This document shows, in pieces, positions 24,410-35,685 of a stretch of DNA of 64,000 nucleotides (positions are counted from its first letter, which is position 1; every line of letters begins with the position of its first letter). Source of the DNA: Galerina marginata (Eukaryota; Basidiomycota; Agaricomycetes; Agaricales; Galerinaceae); assembly GCA_023014335.1 (NCBI GenBank), contig JAECYW010000027.1, forward strand, positions 248,001 to 312,000, read 5' to 3'. The notes under the pieces were generated by a model. That model made no database searches. It worked only from the letters and a program-made list of their open reading frames with translations, and was not told the origin of the DNA. The position numbers and the translations under genes were made by a program.

Positions 24410-26790
24410 ATGGACCTCAGTACCTCCGAACACCCTGGTCAACAGGCGATGATTTCCTCCTCAGTCATTACTGGGGGGACGTTCTTCTATCATGCCAGAA
24501 ATCAGCAGAATGTCGGCAAAGGTACGTCGAATTTCTACATGATGTAAATCCTGCACTAATCTGCTGACCTCTGAACCAGGGGGATTCGAGCGCCTGCAAA
24601 ACGCAGTCGTTCCTGGTGCATTACACAATTCCGATGATCGTTTCGATCCCCCGAAATGCCATCCCAACACACGCCTCGCGGTTCTCAAAAGGATAATGGA
24701 CTGGGTCCTCCGTCAAGATGCCACTACCCGAGACGCATTTATTATGTGGCTCTATGGGCCTGCTGGAGCTGGGAAGTCCTCTATAGCGCAGACGATAGCG
24801 GAGATGTGCTATTCGTATGGATACTTACTGGCGAGCTTCTTCTTCTCAAAAAACGACCATCGACGGAGTACTGCCCAGCCACTGGTTGCAACGATTGCAT
24901 ATCAGCTGATTCAGCTCGCGCTCAAACTTCCTGGGCAAGTCCGCGAGCACATCGCTTCCACAATCGAACACAATCCCCTTATCTTCTCGTCGTCGTTGGA
25001 AGCGCAACTCACCGCTCTGGTTATTGAGCCAGTCAAACTTATCGCCGAATCCGGTTTCTTCGACGATCCTCGCTCTCCACGGCTCATAATCATCGACGGA
25101 CTCGATGAATGTGATAAAACACAAGCACGATGCAATGTCCTTCAAACAATATTCCAATCGATTCAACGACAGGCCTTACCATTGGTATTTCTCATTGTCA
25201 GTCGCCCCGAGGTGGATATTTCTTCCTGCTTTAATTCCCCATCCGCAACATCAATTTGGACAGGACTCGCATTAGACGACTCGTATTACCCGTCCGTAGA
25301 CATCCGCCTTTTCATTCGAGAAAAATTCAACGAAATTAAACAAAAGTATCGGCTTGCGAATTTTATCCCTCCTTACTGGCCAACAGAAGACATGATGGAA
25401 ACCATTGTAGAGAGGTCATCTGGCCAATTTATTTACGCTTCTACCGTCGTCAAATTCGTTGCCTCCGCTCGTCATCAACCAGCGTATCGACTAGAAATTG
25501 TCCTGGGCGTTCGGCCTGCAACAGGCGAGGCACCGTTTGCTGAGCTGGATGCCTTATATACCCATGTCTTCTCTGGCGTTGACGATATCGTTGCCGTTCA
25601 GCAAATACTTGGCCTCCTTATTGTAGGACCACCTTACGGCGAAAGTTACGATGCTGAAAATTTCGAACGCCTTTATTTTATGGAACCAGGGAGAACGTCA
25701 CTGATTTTGATTGACCTGAGCTCGCTAATAGCGGTGAACGAAACAGTGACACGACTCGGAACCATCGTCTTTGTCCGTATTTTACATGCGTCTCTCAAGG
25801 AATTTTTCCTTGACCCATCTCGATCCAAGGACTTGTATATAAGTCCAGCGGAAAGACATACTCAGTATGCTCTTCTCTGCTTCCAGCATTACAAACGTGA
25901 GTTTTGTAATGTCATACTGTAAACGCAATTCTCAGGCAAATGTGATCCCATTAGACCGCTCAGTAAACAACCACATACTGGAAGGACTTTTTTATCATTC
26001 TTCCCGTGCACTCATCACCGATGAACTTTATCAAAATGTCCTCGAACTATCCATCGTCGCAGTGGAAAGTGTAGTGAGATCGTGGTGGTCGGGTAACATT
26101 GTGGAATGGTTCGAGATCTTTTTCGACTTCCTTGAATATTATTTTGTATGTGACTATCTTTGGTGAGGTACGGTCGACACGTACTGACCATTGCTTCTCC
26201 ATTAGGCACGGGATCTCCCCGAGGGATTTTATAATTATCAGCTGAAATTATCGGATCAGATTTTCTCGCACTACATCGACGCGTATTATTCCAACGACGT
26301 TCTTCTGTTGGCCCTTACAGCCTTAACAAACAAACACAGCCCTCTAATTCAACGCCTCCCGACGAGGGAAGGAGAAACCGACCGGGTTCACCTTCAGCTT
26401 CAAAATATCTTTTACGTTTCGTCTGACCAGCAAAAACTATCCGGGAAGGTGTCTCGATATCACCGAATGTTAATCAATTTTCTCGGCGATCCACAGCGGT
26501 CGGGGTGCTACTTTCTTGACAGTGCCCGATATACAAGAGCTGCAACCTACGCTTGGCAATATCTCCTGTCCCGCCCGCCTACAGATTATGACCATGTCTT
26601 TCGTTTGGCTATACCCAATCTTTCTCATCTTCTGGAACGGTCTTACCGAACAAAGGAACTCGTTGAACTTTCTCAGTACGAGCCGGATTTTGGACCGCTA
26701 GAGGAGCAGTTCCCAGAGCGCACAAAACTGGCCAAGAATGGTATTAAAAAATATTTAGCCCGGGTTTTAAACACGGCGAAGAGGGCCTAA
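24410..26790 (+). CDS. NACHT domain protein (NLR-like NTPase)
   Basis: Four exons, 24410-24521, 24580-25896, 25955-26145 and 26206-26790, give 734 residues. The N-terminus has the short agaric signature VITGGTFF followed by ERLQNAVVPGALHNS and PPKCHPNTR. The NACHT module has a Walker A GPAGAGKS at about residue 88 and a Walker B LIIIDGLDECD, then FLIVSRPEVDISS and a SGQFIYASTVVKFV region. The C-terminal 250 residues are helical without obvious WD40, ANK or TPR repeats. Such proteins act as cytosolic nucleotide-dependent switches, several in fungal non-self recognition; that role here is inferred from family only. Intron 3 uses the acceptor cccattag rather than an upstream ctcag, which would put a stop in frame. 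A transposon end lies 145 bases upstream. Confidence 0.88.
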
Positions 26791-27400
26791 AAGATTGGTA
26801 GATGTACGTAGTTGAGATTTGTTGCTTACTATATTTATGTAGTGCTTAATACATCGAAGAAAACAGTATTGAGGGGGAAGAAACGTTCAAAAGCGCAGAT
26901 GTCTGAATACGGATGTTAATGACGTTGAAGCGCATTTTCATGACCAAGCTCCAGCGCGACGAATCGAGTCCCAGCAGCGCAATTCCGTCCTCAAGTCTTC
27001 TCACCTTCTGTACTTTTCATTTCGCATACCTCAACGTTTGTCAGTCAAGGTCTAATAGTTAACGTTATAACGCCGATTTCCAACGCCATTCTTAAACCTA
27101 TCCTGTCGACGGAGGTTTGTGATAAGCAGCGCTCGTCGCAGTTGAATTTACCATCGTATATGTGGAGGTAGTTACAACGCCAAAAGGGGTGGGGCTGTTC
27201 AGCACCATGAACACCGAAAGGGCCAGAGAACCATGCCTCCATTCGATACCTGGGGTATGCGGCCCGTAAATCGCAAGGTAGGAATCGCAGCGTTAACGAA
27301 GGAGGCTCAATTTGGGTCATCCCGGAAATTGGGAAACCTCACACTGACAGGTAGCACCAGTCGACATTTTCGTTCCAGGATGCGACTCCACCGGAGTGGC
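26791..27400. other. Intergenic, no gene seen
   Basis: Downstream region of the NACHT gene. Short frames on the minus strand (27320-27045) lack recognisable features. Confidence 0.35.
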
Positions 27401-28311
27401 CGCCTAATCCTCCACCTGTCCTCGTCTAGCGGCATTGAGTTGAGCTGTCCGACATCAGAACCAACACCAGCACCTTAGCTCTAGTCTTCCACGCCTAGAG
27501 TTTTCGACGCCTTTGTCGAGGTTTTCTCGCTGTTTCATTCCAGTAGCGACAAGCGTACAGGTTGGAAAAACTCGGCCTCATTCAGGTAATTCGTTATCTC
27601 GCAGTTCCATAGCACTGTAGAATAGAAATTTCACGGCTGAATACGTTCAAAGATACACAATTACATTGGGAGTGTTAGCTTGATACACAAAAAGGAGCAA
27701 GAGTTTGACGAATAACAGAATGTCCCATGTGGGACGCCGAATATTCTTCTGAGTAAGTTCGATCATTTGAATAGCGATAGCACGAGCAGCAGCCGTCAAT
27801 GCATAGACGGTACCATAGTCGAATCGCAGTTCCTGGAATATTGGGATGACGATACGAAGGTTTAAAGCACGAAAACGGCGGACAGAGATTACGGTTACAT
27901 GAGCTACGGCGTATGAGCCATAAAAGCCGACGATGGCGAGGACAGTTGGCCAAAAGGAAAGAAACTAGGAAGTAGGTTTCGACGTCGCCAAAAAAATCTA
28001 GGTACAGTCGGGACTGGCGGCGCGGGGCCGGATCATCGGTACCGAGCACCGTGAACGCTCGGAACGGGGCGGGAGGACGTTCACAAAGAAACCGTCCATG
28101 CCCTCGAGGGTCAGAAAGGAGGGTTAATAAGAGAGATAACGCCGTCGTTGTGCGGCAGCGTGAAGCTCGAAGGCTTCATGGTTGGCCAAAACCAGCTGGC
28201 AGGGACGCCGTTCAAATAGAAGACGTCTACGAAATGGCGGGCGGGAATGGATGGGAGAAGATGACGAGGACGAGAATGCCGTCGTCGTACCGCAGCGTGA
28301 ATACTAGAGGG
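27400..28311 (-). pseudogene. Dispersed unknown gene family, copy D, 3' part
   Basis: Minus-strand protein-like stretch near 27950-27750, visible in a single frame: IVGFYGSYAVAHVTVISVRR, then FRALNLRIVIPIFQELRFDYG and ALTAAARAIAIQMIEL. It is the longest clean piece of the family and has hydrophobic segments, so the ancestral product may have been a membrane protein. Two SFTL-type modules lie at 28180-28110 and 28310-28240, as in copy C. The 3' flank at 27540-27640 matches 6660-6740. The copy seems to continue at 29214-30560 beyond an inserted element. Confidence 0.5.
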
Positions 28312-29213
28312 CACTGTGGGAAGGAAAAGCACTTGGTTTAAGTGTCGAGAGCACAAGCCGATCCGTGCTAAGAGCACTCATCCTGAGTGTTGAGTGCCGC
28401 CGGATCACCTAGGATGAGTGTCAAAAAACACTCATCTTGAGTGCGAAAATCACACGCTCGCGACATTTCACTCCGAATCGGTGCTATGGACACTCATCTT
28501 GAGTTGATGCCGCACTCATTTTCAGCTTAAAACACTCATTTCAAGACCGATGGATAATTAAAAATAATCACCGTACTGAGACAGGGTTCGAACTCTGACG
28601 TCCGAAGGGCGAGACGTGCACGAAATAAGCACAAGACATACTTACCACTACGCCATCTGGCACATTCCATATTTGGGAAGTTTGCGCCTCTTGACGTGAC
28701 TTCAGCTGTCTATTAACACAATGCTTCATTCATATCTCCGTCGATTTTTGTTCAATTCCCACAAAATTATATCCGTTGGAACCACATTAAAAATACGAAT
28801 CGAATGGTATATAAATCATAATTTATAGTTGATTGCAGCTTGACAAAATCGGACATCTTGGTCAATTCTTGGTATTAAGCTATATAAAGTCCATACCGAC
28901 TGTCTATGCGCGTTGGGGTTGTATGAAACGTAGCCTAGGTTGCTTTGTCAGTCATAATTAACGAAAATCTGACTGCAGGGTAGCTGCTCAAATGATGAGT
29001 GGACATGACACTCACTTTTTGTAGGAAAAGTGCAGTTAACACTCATTTTTCCGTGAGTAAATCTTGAGTGACGAAAACACTCATTTTCGGAGATTTTAAA
29101 ATAGTGCTCAAAACACTCATTTCGCAGGCACTCATCTTGAGTGTAGAAACACTCGTTTGACACGACATGAGTGCCAAGTCCACTGATTATAAGTGCTTTT
29201 ACTACCCACAGTG
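28312..29213. mobile_element. 902-base non-autonomous DNA element with CACTGTGGG ends
   Basis: The ends are imperfect inverted repeats of about 23 bases, CACTGTGGGAAGGAAAAGC at the left and the reverse complement of GCTTTTACTACCCACAGTG at the right. The 4-base direct repeat aggg (28308-28311 and 29214-29217) may be the target duplication. There is no coding capacity. Both arms are packed with repeats of acactcat and tgagtg (28370-28550 and 28990-29180), many of them as short palindromes such as actcatcttgagt. The middle carries a tRNA-like sequence. Superfamily is uncertain; CACTG ends suggest an EnSpm/CACTA relative, but a 4-base duplication would be unusual. Confidence 0.6.
28575..28672 (-). 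repeat. tRNA-like pol III promoter sequence within the 902-base element
   Basis: Read on the minus strand, gtgccagatggcgtagtggtaagt fits a box A region, and about 45 bases later agagttcgaaccctgtctca fits box B in a T-arm. The 5' end gtgccag does not pair with the 3' end, so no acceptor stem forms; it is tRNA-derived rather than a functional tRNA gene. Confidence 0.5.
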
Positions 29214-30560
29214 AGGGTTCGTAGCAGGCCAAGTGAAGAGAGCTGAATGTGATGAAATGCAGTGAAACACGTTGAAGGTTTAAGGTAGGATATTCATCAT
29301 CTCCGTATTTGTAAACCCAGGCTAGCTGGCTGTGGCAAGTGGCAAGTAAAGCTGGCGTCATGATCATGCAACACCGAGAACAACTGGATTAGATAGAAGA
29401 TGAGCGACATTTAGTGCGGGAAAGTTTAGAGGCGCATACATAAAGCTCTGCTCCCTTGGCCGACGTCGACGGGTCCAACGCAGAGATGGGGTTTAGGGAA
29501 GGAGACGGAATGACGCCAAGAGACGTCGAAACCATTGCCAGCCTAGTTGTAACTGCGTATATAGCCTGTGTTTGTGTTGATGATGTTGAAATTCGCGGGC
29601 GTGGTAGACAGCCAGCGACAAAATGAGCTCGAGTAGAGCCAGCTAACGATACCTCTTCCTCATCATCAACTCGACGTCTTCGACCTATTGACATCCCTTG
29701 ATTGCGACTCATTCATCTCCAGAGTCTCGTCCTATCCGCCTCTCTCCCACAGCCCTCTCCAAGAATATCTCTATCCCGAAACGCGTTGGCGTCAGCGGTG
29801 GCAACTCCGGGGCTTTATGAGCAACAGCGTATATAGTGGCTTGGGTTATGGATGACGATTTGATGGATGAAGAACTCGTGAGGATATGCGTCGAGGAAAG
29901 TCGATGGTACGACCATGATGGGATTCAGAATTGGTTCCACCACTCTCGTTCCAAGTCGTCGGACGATTGGGGTCCTGAGAACAACGGTGGACTAGAGACG
30001 TGTACCAGAGTTGGCGTTGAATGTCGAGGCTGAGGAAGAGTTCGAGACACGATGCGCAGAACTGAGCCATAGATCGGCCACATTCCAGTTTATCTGAAAA
30101 AAAGTTGGGTCCAAGGTCGTCTGTGGCGGGGAGCCATGTGTATACGATGCACCTGATTCGCTTGCCTCGGCAAGTTGGACGTTGAGATATCATAAGGCAT
30201 CGATGAAGCCTAGCGAGCATCTCTCCGTCGACGACTGTGAAAGAAGATTTCAGTAACGTATTTTCTTGACACCGATGCACTTACTGAAAACCCGGAATCA
30301 GCCAGCCTACCAGATCAACGTGAAATACTAGAAAATAGCCCAACGTTCGCGATTCAAAGGACGAGGATGCATAATGGGAGCTGAACAAAAAGTTTTGAGG
30401 AGAAGAAACAAAACGGTGTGCTCGACCAGAGCACATATTTGGATTGTCGCTGTTTGTTTTAGATGCCAAAGCCATTCGGCCCCGTTCCGGATGTGTTCCT
30501 GGCAACGTGCCCTGCTTCCTGTACTCAACTGCCAGTGATAAGCATGCGAAATGGCTCCAA
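29214..30560 (-). pseudogene. Dispersed unknown gene family, copy D, 5' part
   Basis: Carries the 5' segment (near 30440), the conserved intron at 30282-30233 (gtaagtgcatcgg to tttcacag on the minus strand), an RRRRVDDEEE module near 29680 (matching copies B and E), and CASKLSRTK near 29425 (matching copy A). Together with 27400-28311 it makes one family copy if the 902-base element is removed. Confidence 0.5.
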
Positions 30561-31381
30561 CGCCATCACCCAGCGCCGGCTAGGTAGGTATGGTTAAATC
30601 TTCAACGACTCCAGAGGTTGACGGGGTTGACAGATTGACTGAGGGATATGTACCGCTTTCAACTTCCTCCGAGTGTGATTTACAAATCCCCTCCAAGCGT
30701 GGACAGGATGGATACCCAGACGTTTAAAAGGCTAGCTTCTGGCGACGCGACTCTTAATCTTTCTTCCTTCAAAGCGGTACTAAATACTTTCATTAACGGT
30801 CATTAGTCCCAATTCCCGATTTTTCCCCACTCTTCGGAACATTATCGTCGCTTTATGTCCCACCGTCTCGGAAAACCACTGCACCTCGTTGGCACATAAA
30901 TTGTACTCTCTTCCCCTGCTTCATTTTGAAAATCCCCTTTCAACCTGCTATCATCAAACGGTACTGATATCGCTGCAGAACATTCCCATTCGAGATCCCC
31001 AAGATCGCCTCGCCAACAACTCCGGCGAATAACGCCGAGGTTTGAACTGGTCAATCTATTTTGTTAGGACAGCACTGAAATAGACCTGCAGAACGCCATC
31101 ACCTGGCTATATTGACTGCTAGAGCCACTAAAGCACGTCAAGTGAGAGCTTGTCGCCTCGATCACGTTATGGATAATTGACGAAATGATCACCAGGTTCT
31201 ATTCTCTGTCTGCTTTACCCTCGAAAACCTTCTACTATGCGAACATATTCCGTCTGGAAATACCTCGCAAATTCAATGGCACCACGACTTTTGTTCACGA
31301 TCACCGTCGCAAAAGACTCGGAGCTCGAGAACGTATATGATCCCACTCCCGCAAACCCTCCCCTCTGAAAACGCCGCAAAA
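30560..31381. other. Upstream region of the GH12 gene, no gene seen
   Basis: No exon with recognisable features on either strand. The part adjoining 31382 should contain the promoter of the endoglucanase gene; I see no clear TATA element. Confidence 0.4.
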
Positions 31382-32691
31382 ATGCCTTCTCTTCCCAAAA
31401 ACCTTCTTGTCCTTTTTGCCGTCGCCAGTACAGCATTAGCGCAGACACTAACCGGCGCTACGTCCTGTATCCCCGCTGGTGGCTTCACCCTCTGCCAAAA
31501 TCTCTGGGGCGCAAAGTCAGGAACAGGATCTCAAAATTCGACTCTCATCTCATCCTCCGCCACCTCAGTGTCATGGTCTACCAACTGGAACTGGGCGAAC
31601 GGTCCTAACAGCGTTAAGAGTTGTAAGTCTCTTCTTTCCCAATATTCACGAGTACGACGATTGCTAATTACTCCTTCATTCTTGAGACGCCAATGTTCAG
31701 TCTACCAGCGCACAAGGCGTTCAGGTAAAGTTATCTGCTCTAACGTTTACATTTATAACCTAAATCTCGCATCGTAGCTAAACAACATCGCCACCGCCCC
31801 TTCTACTTTCAATTGGGTTTATCAAACCCAGTCGTCAGGCATCCGCGCTGATGTTAGCTACGACATATGGTTCGGTACCGCCTCGTCTGGAAATCCAGCA
31901 TCCGCTGCATCGTCCTACGAGATGTACGTCATCTCATCTCATAATTCCTTCGAGTTTAACGTATTTTATGTTCAGCATGATCTGGTTATCTGGCCTTGGA
32001 GGGTACGTTTCTAAAAATTCGTCCACTGGCAGTGACTGATAGTTACTCCCCTTCCTCCTCAAACTACAGCATTCAGCCCGTCGGCAGTCAGATTCTAACC
32101 GGGATCAGCATCGCTGGACACACCTGGAATCTGTGGTCCGGCCCAAACTCCAATTGGAAGGTCCTTTCGTTTGTCTCCGCCTCGGGAGACATCAACAATT
32201 TCACCGCCGACTTGAATCTCTTCTTCCGTTGAGTGCACACCTCTTTCGGTTCGCTCTTTCCAGCTCTAACCAATCGTTTATTTTTGACAATAGAATATCT
32301 CGTCAAGAATCAGGGTGTTGCAGGCACTCAAGTAAGTCTCCCTTTCCTCTATTCTATCCACTTTCATCGTCAGCCCTGACACGCTCTACCCCAATAGTAC
32401 ATCCAAGCCATCCAATCCGGCACCGAACCCTTCACCGGCTCCGCCAACCTCGTCATCAGCAACTACAGCGTCGCGATCAACCGCGGCACGCCTCCAGCCA
32501 CCACCGCCTCTGGCACCCCGACCGTAACTCCCACTACCACCCCGACCTCCCCAACAAGTACCCCGACGACGGGTAGTGGCACTGTCCCGCAGTACGGCCA
32601 GTGCGGTGGTATTGGGTGGACTGGGGGTACTGTTTGTGTTGCTCCGTTTACTTGTAAAGTTAGCAATGCGTATTATTCGCAGTGCTTGTAG
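31382..32691 (+). CDS. GH12 endoglucanase with C-terminal CBM1
   Basis: Seven exons, 31382-31622, 31687-31724, 31778-31923, 31976-32002, 32070-32227, 32294-32331 and 32398-32691, give 313 residues. A signal peptide ([14 protein letters not shown]) is followed by a GH12 catalytic domain: [20 protein letters not shown], the nucleophile Glu in [13 protein letters not shown], and the acid/base Glu in [14 protein letters not shown] Thr/Pro/Ser linker (residues 245-275) leads to a CBM1 with [14 protein letters not shown] and a final YYSQCL. The enzyme would hydrolyse beta-1,4-glucan or xyloglucan outside the cell. Chosen ATG gives the signal peptide directly; an in-frame ATG 45 bases upstream (31337) would add a non-hydrophobic leader. 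Fourth exon is only 27 bases. The gene appears intact and active. In GH12 nomenclature it would be a Cel12-type enzyme; I give no symbol. Confidence 0.93.
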
Positions 32692-33313
32692 GCCTGTTAG
32701 TTTGTATTTGGCTTATCGCGACCTTCACCGTGACGAGTACTCGGAAAGATGGGATACAAACGATGGAAGTGTTCGTAGAGTCTATATTGCTAAATAAATG
32801 GACGTACACCTATCGCCAGGTCTCTCTGAAGCTACCAGCCCGTCAAAGCCCAGATTGGAAGAGGAAAAAAGAAAAAGAGAACGGAAATTCTGGATTGATC
32901 AATATCCTGACTAGTACTACTAATATGAAGGCAGGTGGCCTTTAGATCGGTTTTCGAATGACTCAATTATAATTAGCAAGGCAAGGTAGATGTGCATGTG
33001 TTGGTAACTCGAAACCTGAGATGGCAGTGGGCGAAGTGGAAATCCAAAATCCCAACAAAATTCACGGCCTAAAACTCCGCACATGGCCAATTAATTCCCT
33101 CCGTCGAAGAAATACATCTCTGCCCACTGTGACTGGCGGAGAGGGAGAGAACCTCCTACTGCCTCGCGGAGTTTGAAAGAGGCAGATGCATTTGGTAGGA
33201 AACTCAGCCATCGATCCGACTGATTTCATCTTATCATCGTTTAAGCTCAGTCATCAACCAGACACCGTTTCCTCGACCCTCTGTTGGAACCCTCCTTGTC
33301 GATTCTTCCCACA
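32692..33313. other. Intergenic between GH12 and F-box genes
   Basis: No coding feature seen. It presumably holds the 3' end of the GH12 transcript and the promoter of the F-box gene, which are in the same orientation. Confidence 0.4.
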
Positions 33314-35070
33314 ATGGATTCCAAAACCGACGACGCTTTGATTGACTCCTTCCCGTATGCATCTCATATAAACTCCAATTACATCCCGTCAGACGACGAA
33401 GTTCGTGAAATTAAGGCCCTTCTCTCCGAACGTAGCAGGCGAGTTGATAAAATCAAAGCAAAGCTGGATTTCCTCCAGAAAGAAATTGCAGAGCTTTCGA
33501 ACATGCAGGATAAGCTCGATCGTCAAGTGATTGCCTGCCGATCTCTCATCAGCCTTCCCCGACGGCTTCCGGACGACATTCTTCGCGAGATCTTCAGCCA
33601 AACCCTGCCTACAGATTGCAACGCACTTTTGAGCACAAAATCCTCTCCAATTCTACTGACACAGATTTGTAGCCACTGGCGTCAGATTGCGCTCTCAACG
33701 CCTACAATTTGGATGACGATTCACATCATCCCAATCGTTTGCAACCAACAACAGCTCTGGTTAGGTTCAGGTTCTCTTTCTTTGACTGACGATGCGGCAC
33801 CTGGGGAACGGGACAAACAACAAGCTGCCGCAGTCTCAGAGTGGCTCGGGCGATCAGGCACACTTCCCCTCCATATTTCTCTCGTTGGGAGCAGACCTGC
33901 AATACGTTCACCCAAAATCTTTGACGTCTACATCAAATCTATTATTCCTTTCGTTCCGCGTCTGAAAAGCCTCTGTCTACATGGAATTTATCCCTCATTT
34001 ACTCAAATTTGTTGCTTGCTTATGACGGAACTCAATTCCTTGGAATCGTTATTCCTTGATTTTAAACTGCACAGTGATAATGTTCCCTCGAATGATGATC
34101 TCCTGTCTACTTGGGATAAAAGCAAGATATTGCGCAGTTCGTCTCTCCGAAGATTGTCCATCAGACTGGAATCCATGGAATTTACCCGCTTCAACATAAA
34201 CTGGTCGCTATTGACACATCTTGCGCTCGGGGGCCCTTTACGTTCCAGTAGTTGGCAAGATTCGAATTTCCTATCCATGACCATGACGTCGACCATTCTG
34301 AAGTCGTCGGTGTCTTTAACTGACTGCCGCCTCTATTTTGGGTACCAGGAAACCATCGAAACCGAAGTTCTTCCATGAACCTTCCCCTTCTCCAAAGATT
34401 GTCAATCCACACGCAGCGTCTCATCACGGCCTTCATCGACATGCTTGACGTCCCAATGTTGGAGCAACTTGAATTCCATTACGAACTAGACACAGCATGC
34501 CTCGCTTCACTCATTGAGAAGCCGAACAGAATCCGTAAACTCATCCTCAACTCCACGCAAATCGTTCAGGTGTCCTTCCTGGACTTCCTCCGTAAATTTC
34601 CAGCCCTGGTATCTCTTACCGTCCAACACTCACCAGCAATAAGATCAACCAACGATTACTACCACAATTATTGGGGTCGCCGTATGAGCAATATCGATAA
34701 TGGACCACGGTTCCTCGAATCTCTCAGTATGAATCAAGGTGTTGGGAATGATGGTATATGCTGTCCTCATCTGGAGGAATTCATATGTGACTATACTATG
34801 AATTTCACCTGGGATGGAATAACGGAATTCATTAAGCGGAAGCAGAGTGGTACCGTTCCTGGACTGGCCAAGCTAAAAAAAGTCGCTCTTTTGCAACTTC
34901 CCAAAGCCTTTCGGGAGGGATTTGAGGCTGGCGCTGTGGCCGCGAAGTTACAGCCGTACATTTCGGATGGTATGGAGTTTCAAGTGGAGGAAAAAAACGA
35001 TCAGACAGCGTTTGAGAACAGTATTTCGACGGGTCTCGGCAATAAGTATGTGGGTTACAGGTGGGATTAA
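33314..35070 (+). pseudogene. Coiled-coil F-box protein with an apparent -1 frameshift
   Basis: A single long exon starting MDSKTDDALIDSFPYASH. Residues 25-75 are a coiled coil (heptads in VDKIKAKLDFLQKEIAELS), followed by an F-box: SLPRRLPDDILREIFSQTLP and ICSHWRQIALSTPTIW. The rest is a leucine-rich-repeat-like region. Agaric genomes hold large families of this design, presumed to be SCF ubiquitin-ligase substrate adaptors. At 34375-34378 the frame ends in TGA; the other frame opens at the overlapping ATG and continues the LRR-like part (LPLLQRLSIHTQRLIT) for 231 residues to 35070. One lost base would explain this; a sequencing error is equally possible. Without the shift the protein would be about 585 residues. 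Confidence 0.75.
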
Positions 35071-35685
35071 AATACGAGCAATGTGGGTTGAGCCGCAGTT
35101 TTTTTAATTGTAAAAAGTCTGCATTGTCGCTTCCAGAAAGTCTCTCCCCTTCTCAGAGATTCAGAGCTCTTGTCTTTCCTTGAAGTCGTACACATACCCT
35201 GATATATTTTTTGAACCCAAACATTATCGATTGATTCCAATTCGAAGTTTTATAAATTTAAACGCGCGAATTACCATTCATTTGAACTACTTATGACTCT
35301 ACAGCCTTGGCTGTAAATATTATTTGCCAGGCACTAACAAAGATTAAGTAAATCTCGGAAGTACGAAGATGGAACACTGATTGATTGAGCCGAAGGTCAT
35401 GGGTACTGTCTAATCGACCAAGAAAGGTGGGAATAGTAGACATCAATCTACAGCTTACGAATGGTGTCTTACACTACAGCTAGCGCGAAGAATCACAAAC
35501 AAGTGTAATCAGAAATGAAGACGGCTATCTAGGAAGCCCAAGGATGGCGGCGTCGACGGTAATCGTTTCTTACAGATATGTTTTCTGGGGATGGGAAGGG
35601 CAGGTGAAAGACTGAAGTGATAATGTACGACAGCACGCGAAACGACCCGCGAAATCCCTTAGCCTAAGATCTTCTATTTAATTCA
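35071..35685. other. Intergenic between convergent F-box and APH genes
   Basis: No gene or repeat recognised. Confidence 0.4.

Noticed and set aside
28575..28672. Functional tRNA gene
   Set aside because: Box A and box B are present but the ends do not pair into an acceptor stem.
28312..29213. CRISPR-like array of short repeats
   Set aside because: The acactcat motifs are irregularly spaced and in both orientations, in a eukaryotic mobile element; not a CRISPR.
34375..35070. Separate gene starting at the ATG at 34375
   Set aside because: Its content continues the LRR-like part of the F-box protein upstream; a frameshift is simpler.
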